Positions 33,782-43,421 of a DNA stretch of 64,000 bases are shown in pieces (position 1 is the stretch's first letter; every line of letters begins with the position of its first letter). A program made the position numbers and the translations under genes. The notes beneath the pieces are model-generated. The model saw only the letters and a list, made by a program, of their open reading frames with translations. It did no database searches and had not been told where the DNA came from. Source of the DNA: Desulfurispora thermophila DSM 16022 (lineage in GTDB: Bacteria > Bacillota > Desulfotomaculia > Desulfotomaculales > Desulfurisporaceae); contig NZ_AQWN01000003.1 in NCBI RefSeq assembly GCF_000376385.1, positions 62,001 through 126,000 of the forward strand, read 5' to 3'.

Positions 33782-34237
33782 ATGCAGGAATTAAAATCGC
33801 GGGTGGCTTACTTGAAAGGCCTGGCTGAAGGCGTCAAGCTGGATACGAGCACCGACCAGGGGCGCTTGATCAGCGGGATTATCGACGTGTTGGACGAGTT
33901 TGCCAACTCATTCAATGACCTGGCCGAGGCCCACGAGCAGTTGGAAGACTACCTGGAAACCATTGACCAGGATCTCTACCACCTGGAGGATAAAGTAGAC
34001 GACCAGCTGGACAACGGCGTGGGAACCTGTGATTACCTGGAAGTGGATTGTCCAAACTGCGGCGAGACGGTCTGTTTTTCCGCGGAAGTGGTGGATGACG
34101 ACGATATTGTGGAGGTCACCTGCCCCAACTGTGATCAGGTAGTGTTTGTCAATGATGCCGACCTGATGGCAGCCGATGAACCCGAGATGCTGGAAGGCGC
34201 GATGGGGAAAAGGGCCGGGGAAGAGGAAGATATATAA
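33782..34237 (+). CDS. CD1247 N-terminal domain-containing protein with zinc ribbon
   Basis: A 151-residue acidic protein. The first 80 residues are helical and heptad-like ('LAEAHEQLEDYLETIDQDLYHLEDKVDDQL'), as in the clostridial CD1247-type domain. The C-terminal half has a zinc ribbon: 'CPNCGETVCF' and 'CPNCDQVVFV'. ATG 33782 is preceded by GAGGGGGT; 24 upstream codons in frame have no site. It regularly follows efp in clostridia. The function is unknown. Confidence 0.78.
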   Translation: MQELKSRVAYLKGLAEGVKLDTSTDQGRLISGIIDVLDEFANSFNDLAEAHEQLEDYLETIDQDLYHLEDKVDDQLDNGVGTCDYLEVDCPNCGETVCFSAEVVDDDDIVEVTCPNCDQVVFVNDADLMAADEPEMLEGAMGKRAGEEEDI

Positions 34238-34257
34238 TTTTGTTTTGCAATTTCTGT

Positions 34258-34293
34258 AATGCAGCGCAGTGAAGTGCTGCATTGTTTTATTTT
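34258..34293 (+). terminator. Terminator after the CD1247-domain gene
   Basis: AATGCAGC pairs with GCTGCATT, followed by GTTTTATTTT. Confidence 0.75.
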
Positions 34294-34463
34294 GGCAATA
34301 GTAATAGCGAAAAAAGAGGATAATAGATAACGTAACTATTGTTGACATATGCAGGGGCGCAGCTTTAAAATAACAGCAGTTGGTGCTGCAGCCAGGCTAT
34401 GGTGGTGCCTGCGGTGTCCCATCCCTGCGCTGTGGAGATTGAACAAAGAGAGGTGCTTAAATT

Positions 34464-36149
34464 ATGGCAGATAATCCGAGGATTGTGATTATTGGCGGGG
34501 TGGCGGCCGGTCCCAAAACAGCGGCCCGGGCCCGCCGTTTGATGCCCAATGCCGAGATCACCATTGTGGAAAAAGACGGTTACATATCCTATGCCGGGTG
34601 CGGTATGCCTTTTTACCTGGCCGGTCAGGTACGTGACTTTAACCAGCTGTTTATGACCGCTTACGGTGTGGCCCGGGACGAAGGCTTCTTTGCCCGGGAA
34701 AAGGGGGTCACGGTGCTGACCAGGCATGAAGCGGTGGCGGTGGACCGGGAGAAGAAGCAGGTGCTGGTCAAGGATTTGACCAGCGGGGAGGAAAAACAGC
34801 TGCCTTACGACAAGCTGGTGCTGGCCACGGGGAGCAATCCGGTGGTACCGCCGCTCAAGGGCCTGGATTTAAAAGGTGTGTACCAGTTGTACAACCCGGC
34901 TGATGCACAGAGGATTAAAGAGCAGCTGGACGATGTGGGCGAAGCGGTGATTGTGGGTGCAGGTCTGATCGGCCTGGAGGTGGCCGACGCCCTGCGCAGC
35001 AAGAATGCCTTTGCCACAATAGTGGAATTGCAGGATCAGATTCTGCCCGGCCTTTTGGACGCCGATCTGGCGGCCATTTTAAAGGCCCGCTTGGAGGAGC
35101 AGGGTCTGGAAATCCGCCTGGGTGAAAAGGTGCTGGAGATTACCGGTGAGGACGGCCGGGTGACCGGTGTGAAGACCGACCGGGAGGAAATCTCCGGCGA
35201 CATGGTGTTGATTGCCGTGGGAGTGCGGCCCAATGTCAGCCTGGCCCGGGAAGCGGGGTTGGAGATTGGCCAGACCGGGGCCATTGCTGTTAACGAGTTT
35301 TTGCAAACCAGCGACCCGGATATTTATGCCGTGGGCGATTGCGTGGAAAACCGGCACCTGATTTCCGGCCAGAAGGTGTACCTGCCCATGGCCACTTACG
35401 CCAACCGGCAGGGCCGGGTGGCCGGTGACAACCTGGCCGGCCTGGGCAGCAAATTTGCCGGTGTACTGGGCACGGCCGTGCTGCACGTGATGGGCTGGAA
35501 CGTGGCCCGTACGGGCTTGAGCGAAAAGCAGGCCCGGGCGGCCGGGTTCGAGGTGGAAACCTTCCTGATCGCCTCGCACGACAGAACCCACTATCATCCC
35601 GGCCACGGCCTGGTGCTTTTGAAGGTGATTGGCGATGCCAAAACCCGCCGCCTGCTGGGTGTGCAGGGCATTGGACCGGGGGATGTGGTCAAGCGCATCG
35701 ACGTGGCGGCCACAGCCATGCACTTCGGTGCCACGGTGGATCAACTGGCCGAGGTGGACCTGGCCTACGCTCCACCCTTCAACACGCCCATCGATCCGCT
35801 GCACCATACGGCAAACGCCTGGCGCAACAAGCTGCAGGAGCTGGTGCCCACGGTTTCGGCCGCCCAGGTGAAGGAAAAGCTGGACCGGGGGGACGACTTT
35901 GTGCTGCTGGATGTGCGCACGCCGCAGCAGTATGCCGCCAAGCACATCGAGGACGACCGGGTGTTGCTGGTAACCCTGGGCGATATGCGCCAGCGGCTGG
36001 CTGACATCCCGCGGGACAAAGAGATTGTTACCCTGTGCGCCATGGGCTCCCGGGCCTATGAGGCACTGCGCATTTTAAAGGGTGCCGGTTTTGAGAACGT
36101 CAAGCTGATGGAAGGCGGTCTGCAGGCCTGGCCTTATGAAATAGACTGA
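34464..36149 (+). CDS. CoA-disulfide reductase with C-terminal rhodanese domain
   Basis: A 561-residue FAD/NAD(P)-dependent oxidoreductase of the CoADR-Rhd type, which reduces CoA-disulfides, persulfides or polysulfide. Residues 1-450 are the flavoprotein: 'IVIIGGVAAGPKTAARARR' binds FAD, 'YISYAGCGMPFYLAG' holds the single active-site cysteine, 'VGAGLIGLEVADAL' binds NAD(P)H, and 'DIYAVGDCVE' is the second FAD motif. The last 100 residues are a rhodanese domain with its catalytic cysteine in 'VTLCAMGSRAYEALR'. It stands alone and fits sulfur handling in a sulfate- or sulfur-reducing anaerobe. Confidence 0.9.
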   Translation: MADNPRIVIIGGVAAGPKTAARARRLMPNAEITIVEKDGYISYAGCGMPFYLAGQVRDFNQLFMTAYGVARDEGFFAREKGVTVLTRHEAVAVDREKKQVLVKDLTSGEEKQLPYDKLVLATGSNPVVPPLKGLDLKGVYQLYNPADAQRIKEQLDDVGEAVIVGAGLIGLEVADALRSKNAFATIVELQDQILPGLLDADLAAILKARLEEQGLEIRLGEKVLEITGEDGRVTGVKTDREEISGDMVLIAVGVRPNVSLAREAGLEIGQTGAIAVNEFLQTSDPDIYAVGDCVENRHLISGQKVYLPMATYANRQGRVAGDNLAGLGSKFAGVLGTAVLHVMGWNVARTGLSEKQARAAGFEVETFLIASHDRTHYHPGHGLVLLKVIGDAKTRRLLGVQGIGPGDVVKRIDVAATAMHFGATVDQLAEVDLAYAPPFNTPIDPLHHTANAWRNKLQELVPTVSAAQVKEKLDRGDDFVLLDVRTPQQYAAKHIEDDRVLLVTLGDMRQRLADIPRDKEIVTLCAMGSRAYEALRILKGAGFENVKLMEGGLQAWPYEID

Positions 36150-36236
36150 ACCAACAGTAAAGGAGCTTATTGCACTGCCGAGTAAGCTTGCCTACTGCGG
36201 GCCGGGCGAGGGCGGGTGTAATATGGCACTGAAGAG

Positions 36237-36266
36237 AAGCCACCTGTTTTACGGGTGGCTTTTTTG
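36237..36266 (+). terminator. Terminator before the spoIIIA operon
   Basis: AAGCCACC pairs with GGGTGGCTT around TGTTTTAC, then TTTTT. Confidence 0.8.
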
Positions 36267-36340
36267 TGTTTGCCCGGCATATTTTTCCATGCACTTTAAT
36301 ACTTTTAGTAAAAAGTACCTGGAAGAGAGGGAGCGGAGCA

Positions 36341-37342
36341 ATGAGCAGTTTACCCGCTGGTGAGGCAAAGGTTTCACTGGCGCGTTGCGGGAAGGAAATT
36401 GAAGCCATACTGCCGCCTGTTCTGCGCGATGTGCTGCGCGGGCTGCCGCTCGAAATGTGGCAGAACCTGGAGGAAATTCGCCTGCGGGCGGGCAGACCGT
36501 TGCAGGTACGGCTGCGCGATCGCGATCTGTGGCTGACAGAGCGGGGAGAGACGGTGGATGATTATGAGCGTGCCTATATAGTGGAGCCCGACGATGTGGC
36601 GTGCTGTCTGCAAATGGTGAGCGGTTTTTCCCTTTATGCCTTTGAAGAAGAGATGCGCAGCGGTTTTATCACCATTCCCGGCGGGCACCGCGTGGGGCTT
36701 ACGGGGCGGACGGTACTGGAGAACCAGCAAATCAAAACGTTAAAATATATCACCGGGCTGAATATCCGGGTGGCCCGGCAGGTATGCGGCGCGGCCACCC
36801 CCCTGCTGCCTCATCTGCTGGACAGGCAGCACATGTCCATTTACCACACCATGCTTTTTTCCCCTCCCCGTTGTGGTAAAACGACAGTTTTGCGCGATTT
36901 GGTCCGCCTGGTCAGCAGTGGCGTGCCTGAGCACAATTTGCCCGGTCATCACGTTGGTCTGGTGGACGAGCGCTCGGAAATTGCCGGGTGTTATAAAGGT
37001 ATGCCGCAGCTGGATGTGGGGCCCCGCACCGATGTGCTGGATGGATGTCCCAAAGGGGAGGGGATGCTGCTTCTGCTACGGGCCATGTCCCCGCAGGTGC
37101 TGGTCACTGATGAGATCGGCCGGCGGGGTGATGTGGCAGCCCTGGAAGAAGTGGTCAACGCCGGAGTGAAAGTGATTTTTACCGTGCACGGCCGGTCGCT
37201 GGAGGAAATCATGGCCCGGCCGGCGTTGCAGTATCTGCTGGGGCTGAAAGTGATCGAGCGACTGGTGCAACTGGGTCGCAGCCGGGGACCGGGCACGGTG
37301 GAGAGGGTTATAGACGGTAAAACACTACGCGTGCTGGGGTGA
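36341..37342 (+). CDS. spoIIIAA: Stage III sporulation protein AA
   Basis: A 333-residue secretion-type ATPase that sits on the mother-cell side of the SpoIIIA-SpoIIQ channel and powers it during engulfment. Walker A is 'PPRCGKTTVLRDL', and 'VLVTDEIGRRGDVAALEE' is the Walker B region. ATG 36341 has AGAGGGAG upstream; the frame extends back 25 codons without a site. It is first of eight genes and shows that the organism makes endospores. Confidence 0.94.
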   Translation: MSSLPAGEAKVSLARCGKEIEAILPPVLRDVLRGLPLEMWQNLEEIRLRAGRPLQVRLRDRDLWLTERGETVDDYERAYIVEPDDVACCLQMVSGFSLYAFEEEMRSGFITIPGGHRVGLTGRTVLENQQIKTLKYITGLNIRVARQVCGAATPLLPHLLDRQHMSIYHTMLFSPPRCGKTTVLRDLVRLVSSGVPEHNLPGHHVGLVDERSEIAGCYKGMPQLDVGPRTDVLDGCPKGEGMLLLLRAMSPQVLVTDEIGRRGDVAALEEVVNAGVKVIFTVHGRSLEEIMARPALQYLLGLKVIERLVQLGRSRGPGTVERVIDGKTLRVLG

Positions 37343-37348
37343 TTTAAA

Positions 37349-37867
37349 TTGTTGCGCCTGGTGGGTTTGGTATTGATTGTTGCCGCGGGCAGCGGTGTGG
37401 GATGGCTGAAAGCGCGCCGTTATCAGCAGGCGCCGGGAGAACTGCGCCAGCTGCTGGGCGGGCTGCAGATGCTGGCCAGCGAGATTGGCTACACGGCCAC
37501 ACCTTTGCCCGAGGCCCTTTCCCGCGTTGCCGGGCGTCTGTCCGGTCCCGCGGCCCTGCTGTTCGGTAGAGCAGCATGGGAACTGGAAAAAGCGACCGGG
37601 GAGACGGCGGCGCAGACCTGGCAGCGGGCCTGGCAGCACTACAGTGATGCCAGCAACCTGGGCCAGGCGGAACTGGCCGTGGTTCTCGCGGTGGGCAGTA
37701 TGTTGGGGGCTACCGGGCGCGCTGACCAGCTCCGGCACCTGGAACTGGCGCAGGAACAGCTCAAGCTGTTTTTGGCCGGAGCGGAGGAAGATGCCCGCAA
37801 ATATTCTCTCATGTGGGGGTATCTGGGGGTATGTGCTTCTCTGGCCCTGGCCCTGGTCATTTATTAA
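37349..37867 (+). CDS. spoIIIAB: Stage III sporulation protein AB
   Basis: A 172-residue membrane protein of the SpoIIIA channel, with one N-terminal membrane segment ('LVGLVLIVAAGSGVGWLKA') and one at the C-terminus ('YLGVCASLALALVIY'). The soluble middle resembles GspF-like helical domains of secretion systems. The start is the TTG at 37349, six bases after the spoIIIAA stop. Confidence 0.92.
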   Translation: MLRLVGLVLIVAAGSGVGWLKARRYQQAPGELRQLLGGLQMLASEIGYTATPLPEALSRVAGRLSGPAALLFGRAAWELEKATGETAAQTWQRAWQHYSDASNLGQAELAVVLAVGSMLGATGRADQLRHLELAQEQLKLFLAGAEEDARKYSLMWGYLGVCASLALALVIY

Positions 37868-37882
37868 GGAGGTGTCGGCAAA

Positions 37883-38086
37883 ATGGGCAGCAATATTGAT
37901 TTAATCTTTAAAATTGCCGGGGTGGGTATCCTGGTGGCGGCGGCGCACTGGGTGCTGAAAAGCGCCGGCAAGGAGGACTACGCCTTTATCACCACCCTGG
38001 GCGGGGTGGCCATAGTGCTGATGTGGGTGATCTACCAGCTGGGCAACCTTTTTGAGCAGGTGAAGTCGGTGTTCAGATTGTTTTAG
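37883..38086 (+). CDS. spoIIIAC: Stage III sporulation protein AC
   Basis: A 67-residue membrane protein with two hydrophobic segments ('IAGVGILVAAAHWVL' and 'ITTLGGVAIVLMWVIYQL') and a short charged loop, 'KSAGKEDYA'. It is the small partner of SpoIIIAD in the channel. AAGGAGGTG precedes the ATG. Confidence 0.93.
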   Translation: MGSNIDLIFKIAGVGILVAAAHWVLKSAGKEDYAFITTLGGVAIVLMWVIYQLGNLFEQVKSVFRLF

Positions 38087-38103
38087 GCAAAGAGGGTGAG
38101 GCT

Positions 38104-38490
38104 GTGGAGATCCTGCAACTGGTGGGATTGGGCCTGGTGGTGACGGTTTGGGCGGTGGTGCTGCGACAGAACAAACCTGAGTTGGCGCTTTTTTTGAGCA
38201 TTATGGCCGGCGTGGTGGTTTTTCTGGCTATGCTGGGCCCGATTGGCGGTGTGGTGGATGTGCTGCGCCAGGTGGGAGAAAGGGCCCAGGTATCGGATAT
38301 TTACCTGGGCACAATCCTGAAAATTGTGGGTATTGCCTATCTGGCCGATTTCGGGGCCCAGGTTTGCCGCGATGCCGGCGAAGGGGCCATTGCCGGAAAG
38401 ATAGAGTTTGCAGCTAAAATCCTGGTACTGGTGCTGGCCGTGCCCATTGTGGTGGCCATGTTAAATACCCTGTTGAGGTTGCTGCCATGA
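38104..38490 (+). CDS. spoIIIAD: Stage III sporulation protein AD
   Basis: A 128-residue membrane protein with about four hydrophobic segments, including 'LVGLGLVVTVWAVVL' and 'AAKILVLVLAVPIVVAMLNTLL'. It starts at GTG 38104 behind GAGGGTGAGG. Its end overlaps spoIIIAE by 4 bases (ATGA), so the two are translationally coupled. Confidence 0.92.
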   Translation: MEILQLVGLGLVVTVWAVVLRQNKPELALFLSIMAGVVVFLAMLGPIGGVVDVLRQVGERAQVSDIYLGTILKIVGIAYLADFGAQVCRDAGEGAIAGKIEFAAKILVLVLAVPIVVAMLNTLLRLLP

Positions 38491-39662
38491 CGCAAAGATA
38501 CGGATTATTGCTCATTCTCCTGGGGGTGTTCTGGCTGCTGGCCCGGACACCGGTGGCGGAGGCGACGGATCTGCCGGCGGTGTCGCAGAGCGCTGCCGGG
38601 CAGCTGGACATGCAGGAAATTGAAGATTATATCGGCCGGCTGGACCGGGATGTGAAAAGCTATCTGCCCGAATTTGATTTTTCCGGCCTGGTGCACGCTC
38701 TGGCGCGGCGGGACCTGGACCTGGGGTTGGAAAAACTGTTCGGGCGAGTGCTGGACCTGATGCTGGGTGAGGTCAGGGCAAACATAGCCCTGCTGAGCAA
38801 GCTGCTGGTGCTGGCCCTCATTTGTCTGCTGCTGAGCAATTTGGGGCACGCTTTCCGGGGAGGGGAAGCGGGGGAAACCGCCCACTTGGTGGTCTATCTG
38901 GTGCTGGCAATCATCGCCCTGGGCTCATTCAGCCTGGCCGTAAATACCTGTCGCGAAGTGGTGGACAAAATGGTTTCATTTATGCAGGCCCTGCTGCCCG
39001 TCCTGCTGACTCTACTGGTAGCCGTAGGGGGAGCGGGTACAACGGCTCTGCTGCAGCCGGTGCTCTTTGTGGCTATCAGCATCATTGCTACACTGGTAAA
39101 AAATGTGGTATTGCCGCTGATATTGTTGGCGGCGGTGCTGGGGGTGAGCGGCGGCCTGTCCCGCCATTTTTACACCGGCAAGCTGGCCGGCTTGTTTAAA
39201 AGCGCATCCCTGGGTTTGCTGGGCTTGTTTGGTACATTGTTCCTGGGTGTGCTCTCGCTGGCCGGCGTGGCCGGAGCAGTGGGGGACGGTCTGCTCATCC
39301 GCACAGCCAAATACGCCACCGACGCCTTTGTTCCCGTGGTGGGGGGCATGTTTGCCGATGTGCTGGAAACGCTGGTCAGCACGGTGCTCTGGATGAAAAA
39401 TGCCGTGGGAATTGCCGGAGTGGTGGTCATCTTAGCGATGGTGTTGCTGCCCCTTTTGAAGGTGCTGGCCCTGTACATTATTTACCGGCTGTCCGGGGCG
39501 TTGCTCCAGCCCCTGGGCGACGGGCGGGTAGTGGATTGCCTGAGTGAACTGGCCGGCAGCCTGCTCCTGGTCTTTGCCGCCCTGTCCACGGTCTGTCTGA
39601 TGTTTTTCTTTGCCGTGGCGGCTGTGGTCGCCCTGGGCAACCTGACAGTGATGTTGCGCTGA
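38487..39662 (+). CDS. spoIIIAE: Stage III sporulation protein AE
   Basis: A 391-residue polytopic membrane protein and the largest channel component. It starts with a signal-peptide-like segment ('YGLLLILLGVFWLLARTPVAEA'), then a soluble part ('QEIEDYIGRLDRDVKSYLPEF') and about seven membrane segments with many glycines. The size and plan match SpoIIIAE. Confidence 0.93.
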   Translation: MTQRYGLLLILLGVFWLLARTPVAEATDLPAVSQSAAGQLDMQEIEDYIGRLDRDVKSYLPEFDFSGLVHALARRDLDLGLEKLFGRVLDLMLGEVRANIALLSKLLVLALICLLLSNLGHAFRGGEAGETAHLVVYLVLAIIALGSFSLAVNTCREVVDKMVSFMQALLPVLLTLLVAVGGAGTTALLQPVLFVAISIIATLVKNVVLPLILLAAVLGVSGGLSRHFYTGKLAGLFKSASLGLLGLFGTLFLGVLSLAGVAGAVGDGLLIRTAKYATDAFVPVVGGMFADVLETLVSTVLWMKNAVGIAGVVVILAMVLLPLLKVLALYIIYRLSGALLQPLGDGRVVDCLSELAGSLLLVFAALSTVCLMFFFAVAAVVALGNLTVMLR

Positions 39663-39671
39663 GGTGAGCGC

Positions 39672-40313
39672 ATGTTCCTGGAAAAAACAGCCGGGACGGT
39701 GAGGGGTTTGGAAGAACTGCGCATTATGGTGCAGAACATTGTGGTAGTCATTGTGCTGGCCCTGCTCCTGGAGTTGCTGCTTCCCGCCGGAGATATGCGC
39801 CGCTATGTTCACCTGGTATGTGGGCTTTTGGTCGTTGTGGTGGTTTTTCAGTCCATTGGCGCCCTGGCCAGAGTGCAGTGGACAGATTTCCCTTCCTTTG
39901 GCGGTCAGCAGGCGATCCCCGATGTGATCGCCGCCGGCCAACAACTGCGCGAGAAGCAACTGGGGGCAGCCAGGGAAAGTTTTCGCCAGGCCATGCGGCA
40001 TCAGATCCAGTCGCTGGTGGAGGTGGGCGGTGAATGGCAGGTGGTTGAGGTAGAGTTGGGACTAAATGAGGAGGAAGAGAATATTTTCCGGACACGGTTG
40101 AACAGGGTGGATCTTACAGTGCGCCCGGCCCGGGCCGGTAAAAGTGGATTCGTCGACCCGGTGCCGCCTGTTCGGGTGGGGGCGGAAGGAGAACGGCAGC
40201 CGTCCGGCAACCGGGAGGTGGAACTGGCGGCAAAGGTGGCCCGGTTGCAGCAACAATTGGCCGGGATTTACCAGTTGCGGCCGGAACAGGTGGTGGTGAA
40301 AGTGGTGTCCTGA
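39672..40313 (+). CDS. spoIIIAF: Stage III sporulation protein AF
   Basis: A 213-residue protein with two N-terminal membrane segments ('NIVVVIVLALLLELLLPAG' and 'LVCGLLVVVVVFQSIGAL') and a soluble C-terminal ring-building domain. The tail ends 'GIYQLRPEQVVVKVVS'. Homologues form the ring in the intermembrane space with SpoIIIAG and AH. Confidence 0.9.
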   Translation: MFLEKTAGTVRGLEELRIMVQNIVVVIVLALLLELLLPAGDMRRYVHLVCGLLVVVVVFQSIGALARVQWTDFPSFGGQQAIPDVIAAGQQLREKQLGAARESFRQAMRHQIQSLVEVGGEWQVVEVELGLNEEEENIFRTRLNRVDLTVRPARAGKSGFVDPVPPVRVGAEGERQPSGNREVELAAKVARLQQQLAGIYQLRPEQVVVKVVS

Positions 40314-40385
40314 TTTTCAGTGAGGAGCTGTGTTTGCGCTGTGGTTGAGCAGACAGGCTGAATTTTGTAAGGGGGTGCTGGGTAA

Positions 40386-41069
40386 GTGAACTGGTTGCGT
40401 AAATTGCTATCCGGTAAAAAAGGGGAAGGGAGCGGCGATGCCGGTTCCGATTCTCCCCGCCCGCACTGGCAGCAGGTGTTGATTCTGCTGGGCCTGGTGT
40501 TTCTGGGTGTGGTGTTGGTGCTGGGCGGCAGGGAAAGCAATTTCCCGGCGGACAAGCAGCAAATTTTGTTAAATCAGAAACAACCCCGGACGGCTGGCCA
40601 GGAGAGTGTATCCGGAACGGATAGCCGGATGAACAGCAATGGGGCCGGGTTGGAACAAACCGGTATGTCCGGTGAGGAGAAACAGCTGGCGGATAAATTG
40701 CAGCAGATGTTGAGCGAGGTGGAAGGGGCCGGCAAGGTGCGGGTGACGGTGCGCCTGGCCGCCTCTGCCCGGCAGGAGTTTGCCGTCAATACCACCCTGG
40801 GGCACAAGATCACCCAGGAAAAGGATCAGAGCGGGGGCAGCCGGGAGATCAGTGAGAACAGCGACGCTACGCAACTGGTGGTGGTGCGGGGACAGAATAT
40901 TGAGCAGCCGGTGGTAAAACAGGAACAGGCGGCGCAGATTGCCGGTGTGCTGGTGGTGGCCAGCGGGGCCGCCGACCCGCAGGTCAAGGCGCGCCTTTTT
41001 CAGGCCGTCCAGGTGGCGCTGGCCGTGCCCGGTCATAAAATACTGGTATTACCTGCCAGGGAGGGGTAG
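40386..41069 (+). CDS. spoIIIAG: Stage III sporulation protein AG
   Basis: A 227-residue ring-building protein of the SpoIIIA channel. A single membrane segment ('VLILLGLVFLGVVLVLGG') follows a cytoplasmic head. The soluble domain has the RBM pattern, with 'ADKLQQMLSEVEGAGKVRVTVRL' and 'VVRGQNIEQP', which builds the large ring in Bacillus. It lies 73 bases after spoIIIAF. Confidence 0.91.
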   Translation: MNWLRKLLSGKKGEGSGDAGSDSPRPHWQQVLILLGLVFLGVVLVLGGRESNFPADKQQILLNQKQPRTAGQESVSGTDSRMNSNGAGLEQTGMSGEEKQLADKLQQMLSEVEGAGKVRVTVRLAASARQEFAVNTTLGHKITQEKDQSGGSREISENSDATQLVVVRGQNIEQPVVKQEQAAQIAGVLVVASGAADPQVKARLFQAVQVALAVPGHKILVLPAREG

Positions 41070-41072
41070 CAA

Positions 41073-41699
41073 ATGGCCTTTTTCATCAGCCGTAAGTTAA
41101 TTTTGCTGGTGCTGGCCCTGCTCATGGTGGGCGGGCTGGCCTACCGCCTGCAAGCCGGTCTGCCGTCCAAAGCATCGCTTTCGGGCAGTCGGGCGTCGCC
41201 ATCCGAACCACAGACCTCTGTGACCGGATCCGGTAATGAAAATGCCGGCGCGGCTGCGGGCGGGGTTGAGCAAAAGGCAGCCTCCGCAGGCACCGGGACG
41301 GGCTCGGGGACCGAGCGCAGTACAGCCAGCCAGTTGGTGAGCGCTAACAAAAGCAATTATTTCATTGACTACCGGCTGGAAAGAGAGCGTTCCCGTGGAC
41401 AGGAGATTGAGTTGCTGAAAGAAATAATAAACAACCCGGCCAGTGATGAACAGGTGAAACAGGAGGCCAACCAGCGTCTGTTCGCGCTGGTCAAGAGCAG
41501 CAGCCAGGAGAGCCAGGCCGAGAGTCTGCTCAAAGCCAAGGGTTTTCCCGAAGCGGTGGTCTGCCTGGGGCAGGAAAACGCCACCGTGGTGGTGCAGGCC
41601 AGCCAGCTGCTGCCCGATGAGGTGCTGCGCATTACCGACCTGGTTTCCCGCAGCAGCGGTGTGCCTGCCGAAAGAGTAGTGATTATCCCCCGGCCCTGA
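41073..41699 (+). CDS. spoIIIAH: Stage III sporulation protein AH
   Basis: A 208-residue membrane-anchored protein. One N-terminal segment ('LILLVLALLMVGGLAYRL') is followed by a low-complexity Gly/Ser/Ala linker (about residues 30-90), then the YscJ/FliF-like domain with 'IDYRLERERSRGQEIELLKEI' and 'LSKAKGFPEAVV'-type sequence ('SLLKAKGFPEAVVCLG'). It docks with SpoIIQ on the forespore side. It is last in the operon. Confidence 0.92.
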   Translation: MAFFISRKLILLVLALLMVGGLAYRLQAGLPSKASLSGSRASPSEPQTSVTGSGNENAGAAAGGVEQKAASAGTGTGSGTERSTASQLVSANKSNYFIDYRLERERSRGQEIELLKEIINNPASDEQVKQEANQRLFALVKSSSQESQAESLLKAKGFPEAVVCLGQENATVVVQASQLLPDEVLRITDLVSRSSGVPAERVVIIPRP

Positions 41700-41767
41700 A
41701 TTATATTTTGCGGAGAGAAAAAAGAGGTAATCCTGTCGACCGGATATTTTCTCCTGCAGCAGAGCTG

Positions 41768-41776
41768 TGTTATAAT
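41768..41776 (+). promoter_or_regulatory. Extended -10 promoter of adk
   Basis: TGTTATAAT gives a TGnTATAAT extended -10 about 45 bases before the adk start; no clear -35 is seen. Confidence 0.5.
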
Positions 41777-41794
41777 TTTGGCAACCAGAAATAA

Positions 41795-42463
<669 letters not shown>

Positions 42464-42494
42464 GCGTTAGAACACAAGTTGACTGGCGAGCAAT

Positions 42495-42521
42495 GCCCGG
42501 CATTTTTGGCCGGGCCTTTTT
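42495..42521 (+). terminator. Terminator after adk
   Basis: GCCCGGC pairs with GCCGGGC around ATTTTTG, then CTTTTT. Confidence 0.8.
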
Positions 42522-42600
42522 GCGCCGGTTGGGTGCTTGCGCAATGTTGTGGTAGAATAATTGGCAGCGAGTTTTACCGGAAAACGGAAGAAGGATGACG

Positions 42601-43353
42601 ATGGAAAACAGCAAACTGCCCTACGAGGGCCTGGCCGGCATATATGATTATCTGGTTTCCAGTGTGGACTTTGAGGCCTGGATTGATTATGTGCACATGA
42701 TTATGGCCAGGTACGCTTTCACCCCGCGGCGGGTATTGGATCTGGCCTGCGGCACGGGCAACACCATCCTGCCCATGGCCCGGCGCGGTTACGCCTGTCA
42801 GGGCATTGACCTCTCTCCCGCCATGCTGCAGATCGCCCGGCATAAGGCCGGGCGGGAAAACCTCTCCCTGCAGCTGTACGGGATGGACATGCGCTGCTTT
42901 GCCCTGCCGGAAACCGTGGATCTGGTAACCTGTTTCCACGACGGGCTGAACTATCTGCTGGACTGGCAGGATCTGGTGGCTACTTTCACCTGTGTCCGGC
43001 GGGCCCTGCGGCCGGGCGGTCTGTTTATCTTTGATCTGAACACCTTGAGCTGGTGCGGTGGAGGCAGCCCGGAGGTTGTGGTGGTGGATGAGGATGATTT
43101 TACGCTCATCTACCGGACCAATTGCTTGCAGGAGAGCAAACAGTGGGAAATCGATCTGTTGGCCTTTATCCGCCAGGGTGACTGTTATGTTCGCCAGGAG
43201 GAGAGGCATTGCGAGCGGTCTTACAGTGCCGATGAAGTGTTGCTGGCGCTGCACAGGGCCGGGCTGGCGTACCTGGATAGCTTTGACGCCTTCACCCTGG
43301 CGCCGCCCCGGCCCGCTAGCCGGCGGGTCTTTTACGTGGCCCGGCGTGAATGA
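42601..43353 (+). CDS. SAM-dependent class I methyltransferase
   Basis: A 250-residue Rossmann-fold methyltransferase with the SAM motif I in 'VLDLACGTGNTILPMAR', motif II 'CQGIDLSPAMLQIAR' and 'LVTCFHDGLNYLLDW' where the catalytic face lies. The substrate is unknown. ATG 42601 is 6 bases after AAGAAGG; ATG 42595 is too close. The 3' end runs into a copy of the intergenic repeat at 43362. Small metabolite or tRNA modification are both possible. Confidence 0.8.
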   Translation: MENSKLPYEGLAGIYDYLVSSVDFEAWIDYVHMIMARYAFTPRRVLDLACGTGNTILPMARRGYACQGIDLSPAMLQIARHKAGRENLSLQLYGMDMRCFALPETVDLVTCFHDGLNYLLDWQDLVATFTCVRRALRPGGLFIFDLNTLSWCGGGSPEVVVVDEDDFTLIYRTNCLQESKQWEIDLLAFIRQGDCYVRQEERHCERSYSADEVLLALHRAGLAYLDSFDAFTLAPPRPASRRVFYVARRE

Positions 43354-43361
43354 GCCAAGCC

Positions 43362-43389
43362 ATTCGGGCGAGCGAAGAATGCACACCCG
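43362..43389 (+). repeat. Copy of the palindromic element's right end
   Basis: These 28 bases match 17095-17122 at 26 positions; the shared core is GGGCGAGCGAAG. It lies between the methyltransferase stop and the next gene. Confidence 0.6.
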
Positions 43390-43421
43390 TGCTTTATCTA
43401 GCTATATAGAGGAGGAAGAGC

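Noticed and set aside
36266-36340. Sigma-E promoter before spoIIIAA
   Set aside because: GCATATTTT near 36287 is loosely similar to a sigma-E -10, but spacing and a -35 partner could not be supported.
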